In this document: positions 31,304-40,303 of the stretch, in pieces
Layout: the number at the start of each line of letters is the position of its first letter
How positions within the stretch are numbered: the stretch's first letter is position 1
DNA from: Schizophyllum amplum
Taxonomy: Eukaryota; Basidiomycota; Agaricomycetes; Agaricales; Schizophyllaceae
DNA length: 64,000 nt
Assembly: GCA_007026445.1 (NCBI GenBank)
Contig: VDMD01000025.1
Coordinates: forward strand, 310,001 to 374,000
Direction of reading: 5' to 3'
Made by a program: the position numbers and the translations under genes
The notes under the pieces: generated by a model
Told to the model about the DNA's origin: nothing
Databases searched by the model: none
The model's input: only the letters and a program-made list of their open reading frames with translations

Positions 31304-33718
31304 ATGTCTCCCAAGAAGTCACGACAGAAATCTCAGAACTCGAGTCCTGCCGCAGCCGCATTGAACGAGCGAATCGAACGCTCCAAAGCCTGCCAACTCG
31401 AAGGACCAGTATCACCATGTCATACCCCGCTTCATTCTACGCAGATAACAAGTTGGCCCAGTGCTGTACGTTCTCATGTCCTGGTGCTTCGCTTCTCGCT
31501 GACGCGACCCTGGCATAGGTCGAAGGCTGAGCGAAACAAGACGTTCCGCGCCACCGGAGTCATACCCGAATATATCAACTTTTACGATATAGCGACCAGG
31601 ACGCTCGACGTCCGTCCCATCGGGCAGGTCTACGGTGTGAAGAACCTCTATCGCGACGCGAGCAACCTTTCCAACGCCAATCACATCGAAGAGAAACTGG
31701 CGAAGCTGGAGAATCGCGCTGCGCAGGTCATCAACTTCATGCACGAATCTATCCCCACGGGCACCTTCACCGTCAGCCGCAGTGATCTCGGGCAATTGCG
31801 CAAATTCCTCTTCATAATGCAGTATCGGCGACAGGCGATGTCTCTGTCCTACTTTGACAAGGACAACCCCGAGAACTCTTTCTTACGCCGACGTCTAGAG
31901 GAGTACGGCGAGACGAAAGGACTGCATACCCCGGTCGACATCTGGCTAGACGCCATGCAGTACTACCTGGACACCCCTCACGATCAGCTCAACAAGGATG
32001 GCGCGGCGTGGTCGGATAAATACAAACCATCGTTGAACGCAATGCTCGGTGTCCTCACGGACCCGAACACTGTCGAGAACGTAAAGGCTATGGCTTACCA
32101 GCAGGATACACAGATGTACTTCCTCGGTGTCTGGGAGGCTGCCGACGCGGACGAGTTTATCATCGCACCACACTCATTTGGACTCTGGGAAGGCTATGTT
32201 GCCCCGACTCGCGAGTTCCAGCTCCATCATCTCTATATCGTTAGCCCGCGTCTCGCTATCGTCCTCCGTTCCAACTTCCTACGTGGAGGAGTTGACTGGG
32301 ACGGCGGAATTCGTGCGCGCAGCATCAGCGACTTCATCGACATTCCACTAGAGCCACCGACACCCACGTATGCTGGAAACTTCTTTACGTTGCGGTCTGA
32401 GTCCGAGCTACAAGACTACCGGGTGTCCGCGGAGGCTCAGCAGGACAAGTTCGCATTCAGAATCGTCAAGCTCTCGTCTGCGCAGACTGTTGCGGTCAAC
32501 GCGGTGACGCTTCTGAATGCGCACCGCGACGGGTCGCTCACATTCACGTCGAAGAGTATGGTAGTGCGCGCCATTCGCCTTTACCTCCCGCGCGTGCCGG
32601 CTTGGGACGACCAGAACCGCGACAGCTACAAGGCGCTGGTCCAGCAGCTCGTCCGTCCCCCTGCATCAGACCCGCCGCCTGTCCGGGAATACTGGGTCTT
32701 CCGCGAGGAGGCCTTTGACAGCCTCATGATGCTTGTTCTCGCCGCCACACGCTCAGAAGATTTCCTTCCATTCTACGACTGCGGCGTGGTGGCTGTAGAG
32801 GATTCGGGAGAGCTCGTCGGTCCAGAGGCCCGAGCTCGGGGCGACATGGTCTTCGCCGATGACTATGTCCGCCACGTCTTGAACGTCGTCGCCCACCTCT
32901 ACTTACATGCCAACACCAAGAAGCTGACTGGCCTCGACACCCTGCCCATCGCCTGCCCGTACGGCCTTGACCCCGAGTCTTCCATTCGACTCATTAACGC
33001 CGCTAGGCCGCTACTGCGCGCTGTAGTGCCTTCTTGTGCATGCTCGTCCACCAGCAGTCCCACAGATCGACTCCTTGAGGCAGCCGTCATCGTCAAAGTA
33101 CTCGACGCAGTGGTACAGGACGCGCGCTTGCGTCACGCATTGCGCAAGCGCTGCCCTGCCCTCGCCTCGTATCTGTATATCTGTCCGGAATCGACGCCGC
33201 TAACAATCCCGATCGACCCCATGGCGATGCAGAAGAATCTCAACGACATCCTATTCGCCATGGTCGACGGTGACATGCGTTTTCCGAACAGCTACCAGGT
33301 CGGCCGCACGTTGCATTTCTACTACTCCCTTCTGCAGGATACGGCAAACATAACCAACCCCGTCGTCGTGCAGTGTAGGCGTGTCCTACCGATGGTGATC
33401 AGCAGAATGCAGAAGCTTCTGAAGGCTCCTGGCCGTGGCTTCAGGCCTCGTCCCCGCGCGTCTCCGAGGCGTAGACTGTCGCACGCGGATGCCGTACTCA
33501 TCATGAATATGCTCACAGCAATCTGCAATAACCTGGGGTTCAATCCGAGCACGAGCGACTCCTCGAACACCGCGACGGGGAAGATGTTGGCTTGGACGGG
33601 TGATGCTGTCATTTTCGGTTTCCTGGATTGGTTACTGAAGAACAGGCATGATGTTGCTGAGGGTCTATTGTCAGACTTGTCGCCGACGGGGCTTTTCAGC
33701 TTCATCGAGGATGAGTGA
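31304..33718 (+). CDS. DUF4238-like paralogue, copy 3 (disrupted N-terminal exon)
   Basis: From ATG 31304 there is an uninterrupted 804-codon frame if nothing is spliced. However, a canonical 53-bp intron (31466-31518, GTACGT..CATAG) sits exactly where copies 1 and 2 have theirs. In the frame matching copy 2 the exon before it reads DQYHHVIPRFILRR, then TAA (31446-31448), then QVGPVL. That frame has no upstream ATG and is out of register with MSPKKSRQKSQNSSP. So the signature exon is broken twice, while the 700-residue remainder (VYGVKNLYRDASN, YFLGVWEAADADEFIIAP, LYIVSPRLAIVLRSNFL, FLDWLLKNRHDVAEG, FSFIEDE) is intact. It may be expressed as the intron-retained form or be a young pseudogene. 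Function unknown. Confidence 0.6.
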   Translation: MSPKKSRQKSQNSSPAAAALNERIERSKACQLEGPVSPCHTPLHSTQITSWPSAVRSHVLVLRFSLTRPWHRSKAERNKTFRATGVIPEYINFYDIATRTLDVRPIGQVYGVKNLYRDASNLSNANHIEEKLAKLENRAAQVINFMHESIPTGTFTVSRSDLGQLRKFLFIMQYRRQAMSLSYFDKDNPENSFLRRRLEEYGETKGLHTPVDIWLDAMQYYLDTPHDQLNKDGAAWSDKYKPSLNAMLGVLTDPNTVENVKAMAYQQDTQMYFLGVWEAADADEFIIAPHSFGLWEGYVAPTREFQLHHLYIVSPRLAIVLRSNFLRGGVDWDGGIRARSISDFIDIPLEPPTPTYAGNFFTLRSESELQDYRVSAEAQQDKFAFRIVKLSSAQTVAVNAVTLLNAHRDGSLTFTSKSMVVRAIRLYLPRVPAWDDQNRDSYKALVQQLVRPPASDPPPVREYWVFREEAFDSLMMLVLAATRSEDFLPFYDCGVVAVEDSGELVGPEARARGDMVFADDYVRHVLNVVAHLYLHANTKKLTGLDTLPIACPYGLDPESSIRLINAARPLLRAVVPSCACSSTSSPTDRLLEAAVIVKVLDAVVQDARLRHALRKRCPALASYLYICPESTPLTIPIDPMAMQKNLNDILFAMVDGDMRFPNSYQVGRTLHFYYSLLQDTANITNPVVVQCRRVLPMVISRMQKLLKAPGRGFRPRPRASPRRRLSHADAVLIMNMLTAICNNLGFNPSTSDSSNTATGKMLAWTGDAVIFGFLDWLLKNRHDVAEGLLSDLSPTGLFSFIEDE

Positions 33719-34685
33719 TACGCAGGGGATGGAATTACAGAATGCATTGGAATGAGCGACAATGTAGTGATAATAGTAGCATCTAATACCTGTACAGTAC
33801 TTGTAAGCCATAGCACGAAGTATCTCCTTACAGTTGATCTCCTGCGCGACTTTGCTTGCACGACCATCACCTTTCTCGTCTTGATGTCGGGAACCTGGCT
33901 TTCAGCGTATCAGAACCGGCGACGCCTTATCGTATTACCACTGCTGACTAGGGGTGATCAGCGAGCGCGGGACAGTGACAAGGGCTCGTCTGTGGCGTAT
34001 AGGAAGTCATCCGCGGTGATCAGCGCACCGCACCGACTGATGACTTCATGTGAGCGGTAGTCGGCAAATCCCGCCGGCAGGCGCGCAGGTGTCGGGAGTG
34101 GCGCTTAAAGTTAGAGTCAAGTTAGAGTACACATGCTGCCTGGCTGAGCTCCCACAGCATATACCTGGTTTCGGAGACCCGACTGACGGTCAACCTTGAG
34201 ATTCGAGGGATCTCCCCGCAGTGCTCGTCTCTCAGACCACGTCAACGCCACAAAGGCGTCAAGATTCGTCGGCAAACGCCGGGCACCGTATTTGTAAGCT
34301 CAGCGCATGCTGAGGCTGCCTTGTCTCCCGACGTCATCACCACCCGCTATGAGCGCTGAGCACCAGTGACCCGGTCACTGTCAGACACTAAGTCGAGCTG
34401 GCACCCAGTGCAGGCGTGTCTCTTAGGTGAGCCAGCGTACGTCGTTGTCTGCTGCCGAGAGCCTCGTAGCGCTCGCTCGTGCTCGACTGTGTTAGTCATG
34501 CTCGTCGACGCGGATATGCGCCACTCATCGCGCTGTTTTCAGGCTCCTGTCAATGGCCAACCTTCTACCATCTGCGGCAGGTGCGTCTAGAACGATATCT
34601 CATAGATCGGTACTGATCTGGCATTCGACAGTTGCTCTGCGCAGACCGTCGTTGTCTTTCACATCGTCTCTCACATTAGGGCGTA
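33719..34685. other. Gene-poor stretch, left part
   Basis: No supported gene. A short motif GGTGATCAGCG recurs at about 33953 and 34014. The rest lacks coding character. Confidence 0.4.
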
Positions 34686-35021
34686 CTGTAGCGTTTCGAC
34701 CATAGGTTCGCGTCACGCATCACAGAGGCCTTCGAACCGAACTAAACGGGCAACCATCACGCATCACGACTGGCCGTGAACTCGGAAAAATATTCGAATT
34801 TCGATCTTCTTTTCTCCAATTTTTTTCTGACCCCCAAAATGTGTGCATATGGCTATTAAGTAGCCATTTTGCTATTTAAAAAGTCCCAAAAATGGGTTTC
34901 AAGGCCTAAAATGCATATTTACTGAGTTCGTCACACCCGGGCCGGGCCCGTGAACTGGAAAATGGGGAAGTTCATACCATCACACGTCACACCCGGCGAA
35001 CCTATGGTCGAAACGCTACAG
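34686..35021. mobile_element. MITE with 25-bp perfect TIRs, TA target site
   Basis: A 336-bp element whose left end (34686-34710, starting CTGTAGCGTTTCGACC) is the exact reverse complement of the right end (34997-35021). Both ends are flanked by TA (34684-34685 and 35022-35023), the target duplication of Tc1/mariner-type transposition. The interior is AT-rich relative to the surroundings and has no ORF, so it would depend on a transposase supplied elsewhere. A small internal palindrome TGGCTATTAAGTAGCCA lies near 34850-34866. Confidence 0.9.
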
Positions 35022-35503
35022 TATTCGCCCATCCAAAAAGCATGATCCAAAAACCAAAGATACGGGTTTAGTTCAGCAAGAAAGGAACATATGCCACGAA
35101 ATTGATTTGTTAGCTTACGAAGTGATTCAGGATGTCGAGCAGGCCGTTGAGGTTCCTCAGCCCGAACAGCGCGTCAGGACTTCGGCTTTCGAGCGCAGAC
35201 TCTGGCAGGGAGGCCGTCAGCATACTCTGGCCGCCTTTGGGCGTGTTTCGCGTTTGCGTTTGGCCTTCTGAAGCGCCTGCCAACATCCAGCCAACGCCCT
35301 ACTTATATTACTGGCTTCGAAGTCGTACAAGTTTACATCGACAATTTTGGGGTACTCCAATTTGTTTTGGAATCTTCAAAGTGATGTTATGCACTAGCGA
35401 ATACGCCCTATTCCCCTCGTCTCCGCTCTGGTCGATACAAGGCCGTCGCTCCACCCTGGCTCCACCTATCACGTTCCTTTCCCTTACCCTGTCATTTCCT
35501 CTA
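35022..35503. other. Between the two MITEs
   Basis: A minus-strand open stretch near 35110-35290 reads SMLTASLPESALESRSPDAL-like sequence but ends without start or domain. No supported gene. Confidence 0.3.
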
Positions 35504-36070
35504 CCGTCGTGTGACGGGTAATGCAACACTTTTGGTCCGCCGGCCACCGCTGCTCGTAATCATCTTCGATTCTCTAGGAAATAATCACAGTACATCTTGG
35601 CATGCATAGGCGCTACCACGAATTTTTTCAGAGCCCACGAGTGAGGGGCAAATGTGTGCTGAGGGCGGCTCATTTCGGGGGTGTAATGCAACAGGCCATA
35701 ACGCTGTGACGGGACCCGATGCAACACGCTCTTCTGTGCGTTGAACCCTTGTTTTCTTGCCAAAGGAAAGAGATAGAAATACTCCTATCATGATTTACTT
35801 GTGCCCCTGATATTTTGGAGAATTAAGAGCCAAGATTGAGCGTGTAATGCTCTCGGTACCAGCGGCAAGGGCCGTGAGAGAGCGATTCGAGGTGGTCGCG
35901 ATTTTCTGTATCCTGCCCCAGAAGTCGGGGGGCCTTCAAACTTTACCACAGTATCTCAAAGTGTATGCCTTACCATTCTACGAAGTTGCTAAGAAATCGG
36001 CCCTTTTTTCAATGTCCAGGAACGGTTTGTTGCATTACCCGCAACTGTTGCATTACCCGTCACACGACGG
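35504..36070. mobile_element. Second MITE, unrelated 25-bp TIRs, TA target site
   Basis: A 567-bp element with perfect 25-bp inverted ends: left 35504-35528, starting CCGTCGTGTGACGGGTAATG; right 36046-36070. It is flanked by TA at 35502-35503 and 36071-36072. The subterminal motif GTAATGCAAC recurs inside, including about 35683-35692 and an inverted tandem copy at about 36029-36042, plus a variant CGATGCAACAC near 35728. Such internal repeats of a TIR segment are typical transposase-binding sites. No transposase ORF is present. Confidence 0.9.
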
Positions 36071-36072
36071 TA

Positions 36073-38736
36073 TGCGCATGTCACTACGAGGCCTTTTTAC
36101 TAGGTATTATATTGATGTCTTCTGTACCACAAATATGATTTTGTCGTGTTCAGTCTGGTGGGTTTGGCCTATTGGCTGACCCTGGCTTTTTTTTTTTCAA
36201 TGTGGGGAGCTCGTGGCTGATCACCCTGTATAAGTCGTCGTAAGACGGACAAGACCTTACCGGGGTGACCAGGCCTGGTCAAACCAAACGGCGTTACCGT
36301 TAGTTATCACCCGCGCGGGAGTGGATTGGGGTGATCACCGCTTATAGAACTCTTTCACCCGTGGTACGCTGCCAGAAAGCCAGATTTCCGACAGATCTCA
36401 CGAACACCGCCCCTTATACAAGCACTTGAGTCCTCCCGCTTATCCAGCGCGACTCAGAATGCCCACCATAGCTCGCTACCGTCCATCAGCGCGCTGTGCA
36501 CAGTGCACACGCCGCGAAGTCGAACAGCAAAAACGTGACAAGCACGTGCATTTTCTCCACGTGAGGTTTGCGTCATGGCAGTCCAGTGTCACACGCGTGA
36601 CACAATACCTCTGCCCGAACCGTCAACGGTCAACGTCGAATGGCCTAGGCGTCGCTCTGTCTGTCTCAGTCTGACTGGAGTGGAAGCCATGACCCTTTGA
36701 GTATGCTTTGGAGCTGCGCTTGTGAGCGCGCCATAGAGTTTCCGAATGGCAATAGGGCATCCGCCAGTGGCGGCGCAACCATCCCGCCGTCATTCCTTCC
36801 TGACATGTCAACCTTAATGCTTGTGCTGCCGCTTCGCTCCCGACGTAATGGATTATTTCAATGCGCCGACGGTTCTTTTCCATGGCCGAATCTAGGCGAA
36901 CTTTGAGCACGAACCCGCGGCCATCCTTTCACGGCTGGATTTGCCTTACTTGGACGTTTCTTCACGCTTTCATCGACCTGCCGGTCCGCAGTCTCAGTCT
37001 TCATTCTCACGGCCTCTGGTAGTCTCAATCTGCCCGACCTTCCACAAAAAGAGCCGTCTGGTGTCTCTTCATCTCCGTGCAAGACGGCCTTGCACTGTCG
37101 ACAACGGCAAAGGTACGTAGCAGAGACCCCAATAGCGCCACCCATCCGTACGTCGTTATCTCCTCTTAGACCTCCTTATTGTTGTTCTTACTTTGGACTG
37201 GCTTACCTAGGCCAGCAAGGGGACGTAGGACGCAATCGAGCGCGCAAGCGCCGGCGGCTTATTGTCGTCGCATCAGGGCTTTATTTGCTAGGCGTCTCCC
37301 TGCGAGTGACAAATGACAAATGAACCGGTATACGCCAGGCCTCAGACGAGACAGCGCCTTCGGCGCGCGGGGGCTCATCGGCTTAACAAACGATCTCGGT
37401 TCACGGCTACCCACAGACGGACTTCATGCCCAGCTTCCGGACCTGCACATATGTGCTTGGGACAGTCGAGGCTCATATTATCGGCGCCCCGAGAGAATAT
37501 GCGCGAAGCTGAAAGACGACCTGCATCGCGCCCGCGTCGCTCCTCCACAGATCGTGTTTCGCTGCAGGGGCGCATCGGGCCATGCTCTGTGTTGGACAGA
37601 TACATCGACGAGCGGTCCGCCGGTCTACTGCTAACGTACTCGACGCAAAAGCAGATAAGTACCCGAACATCACCGATGCCCGCGGTTCAAGCTCAAGTTC
37701 GACGCGCCGAACTGATTGCGAGCAACCGCTGAAGAATTCCACAAATCATCATGCGAGGGAGTAAAACACCCCTCGGCATATGGCGCTCCATTCCTGGTTC
37801 TCCTCTGCGAACTCTACTTGCCGCAAGTCACCGATGAAGTCCGCAGGTACTATCCCCAAACGGCAACAATGCACTTCCCGATTGGGCAGTAAGCCTTTGT
37901 TCGAACTTTCGGGGCCGGACAGCTTGCGGAGGTGCGCATATCGATGGTTCCTCTACGTATGTTCATCACCGTCCGAACTCAAACTTATAGTCGGGAGGCT
38001 TACAGCCGGTATACGCGGCAAGATGGAGGCCCCGCCGGCCATACGCCAAGAGTACGTACGCCTGCGAAGGATCATGCCTCTCGCAGAATATGGAGCGCCG
38101 ACGCTTCCGGCTCGCAGGCCCGCGGTGGGCGACGCGGACGCCTCAAACGTAGGCGACGGAAGCGAACCAAATCGAGAGCGCGTCGCACACGAGCGACGAG
38201 AGGTAAAGCCAGTGTCGCGCTCCATGTGGATGCATAACAGCGGAGGGCCAGACTTTCAAGCACGAGGAGGGCATGCGTGGAAACCGGGCGGCGGTTGCTG
38301 AGCGCATCAGCAGCGCATCCCCGTGAGTCGAACAATGATTCGCATGCCGTGTTGCATATTCGGCACCGGGCTCACGGGCACGCCCCTGACTCCAAGATGT
38401 TCAGAGGTGTACTCGCACAGGCCGCGATGAGGGCGCGATAACGCCCTTGATTGTGAGCCAGGAAGGGACACAATAAGCGAGCGCTGCACGCAACACACAA
38501 GAGGACAAGCGGAGGACCTCATCGGGCAGGTCGGCGTGCATGCTACGCACGTGTTGCCTGCGTGCTTGGGCACGTGTGTAACACGCATGGCGACCGATCG
38601 GTACCATTCCGTTTCTGGAACAACAAGCTTCTTCCCTTATAAGCGCGGGTTCGTGTTCCACCGATTCGCCGATCCGTTCCTCCTCTTTCCCCCACACTCA
38701 CATTCGCGATCCCGCACTCCATAACTGCCGGTCGCC
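36073..38736. other. Gene-poor stretch, right part
   Basis: About 2.7 kb without a supported gene. A minus-strand frame at 36858-37145 begins with a Cys cluster (YLCRCRQCKAVLHGDEE) that resembles the C-x-C-x2-C starts seen next to KDZ-type transposases, but nothing downstream confirms it. A TTATAAG at about 38637-38643 lies 94 bp before the DUF7330 gene and may be its TATA box. Confidence 0.4.
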
Positions 38737-39518
38737 ATGTCGTCGCCAACGTCGTCAGAGGTGCGTTGTCGTCGCCGTTGCCGCTGTCGAGCTCGCTCTG
38801 ACCACCGCCACAGTACTCGACCCTTGACACCAAGTCTTTTCTCGTATGTTTCAATTTGTGGCCGAGATGGCCGTCCAGGCTAAACAACATACTAGATCCA
38901 TAAAGTGCCTCCACCTGGCACATATAAAGTCAGGTTCAGCGGCGCGCGCTGGGACTACTACCTCGACGTGCCCCAGGCGGGCGAGACCATCGACATGTCG
39001 CTTGTTCTCCCGCACTACCGCGCGCGCAACCAGCCCATCGACCATCGAATGAACATCTTCGTTGGCAACGAGACCGGTCCGGTGAAGCTAAAGATTGTGC
39101 GTACCCGCTCAATCTACCGCCCTTCCCCTTCCCTTAACGATGTCTTCAGTGCCGCAACGTGCCTCGTACACGCTTCTGCCTCGAGGTCGCCGCGTCTACC
39201 TCTGAAGTCACTGTCTGGCTCCCGTCTGACTTCCGCGGGTCGATCACCCACGCCGGCAAGGCAACCTTCTCCGCGGGCTTCGTCAACGAGGTCTTGCCGA
39301 GCGCACGCATCAACCAGAAGACGTTCGACATCGCCGACGAGGAAGCAGACGAGGACGTGGTCATCGTCTCTACGCAGGGCGTCGTCAACTTCCGCATGTG
39401 GGACGTGCGCTCGTGTGCCGTCGAGAATCCCCAGAGGGAGACGATCAAGCGCATGTTTGGGCGCAAGCGCCGCACCATCGAGTCGCCAGCCCACTGGGAC
39501 TTCCTCATCGAGAACTAG
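38737..39518 (+). CDS. DUF7330-type protein
   Basis: Four exons. ATG 38737 gives MSSPTSSE; an intron (GTGCGT..CACAG) leads to YSTLDTKSFL; a second (GTATGT..ACTAG) to IHKVPPPGTYKVRFSGARWDYY; a third (GTGCGT..TTCAG) to CRNVPRTRFCLEVAAS. The C-terminal exon alternates strands (EVTVWLPSDFRGSITHAGKA) and ends TIESPAHWDFLIEN. This beta-rich layout, with a VTVWLPSDFRG-like block, is the DUF7330 domain found repeatedly in Agaricomycetes; its role is unknown. About 180 residues. No signal peptide, so probably cytosolic. A longer overlapping frame to 39879 is an out-of-frame shadow. Confidence 0.75.
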
Positions 39519-40303
39519 ACGCTCGCTCCGCGCGCTCTACTCCTCTGCATCGGACACTCCTCACTGCATCATCATCGCCTCGACGGCCTATCCATTGCCC
39601 ATTGTCTCGCACGCACGCACGCACACGATCTATGCTCTCTACGACCATCACGGACTTCATCTTCTCCTGCACATCCTTTCTCGCACACCATTCTACCGCT
39701 CTCACTGCATCTATCTGCCATCTGTAGCATCATCTTCTCCCGTCTGCCACTCTGTAGCTGTATACAATCTCTCTAGACATGCTCATGACCATCGTATGCC
39801 TCGTCCACGAACCTATATCATCATGATCCATACCCTTATGCTCGTATACTTGCACATTTATACCGCCGAGTCTTGCTAGCCAAGCGCGCGCAATCTTGAA
39901 ATATCATAGGCCTTCACATTGTTCACTTGCTAGTGCCGGCACCAAGCGAGGGACACCCTAGACTAACTCTGGTTCCGAACACCTGCTGTGGAGGCGCTGC
40001 CACCCAACTCACATAGAAGAAAAGACTGAAGAATCATCATCGGAAGGACGATTAGACCGTTAGCACCGTGATACTCATGCCTGAGACGGTGCCGCACTCG
40101 AGGTCCTGCCAGGCGAACTGGCCCGTGGAAGTCAAGCTGGTTCTAGCTCAGTGGGGGTCCGAGGCGGCAGAGACGCAGAGGCAGATAAAGAGCGCATATG
40201 GGACGGCAAAGCAAAGAAGATCGGTGAAAATCCGGTCTAGATACTGCGAAAAAAATGTTGTGACAAAACCATTAGGATGCGCGCTCTGATGTCAATAGTG
40301 CCT
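39519..40303. other. Convergent 3' intergenic region
   Basis: Pyrimidine-rich sequence downstream of DUF7330 (CACGCACGCACG near 39610 is a short simple repeat). No supported gene. Confidence 0.4.

Noticed and set aside
36858..37145. Cys-cluster frame suggesting a KDZ-associated transposase
   Set aside because: Only one short C-x-C-x2-C block, with no downstream transposase domain; noted as a weak possibility only.
38905..39879. 324-codon frame running past the DUF7330 stop
   Set aside because: After the third intron its frame is out of register with the DUF7330 domain, and it reads simple CACGCA-type sequence.
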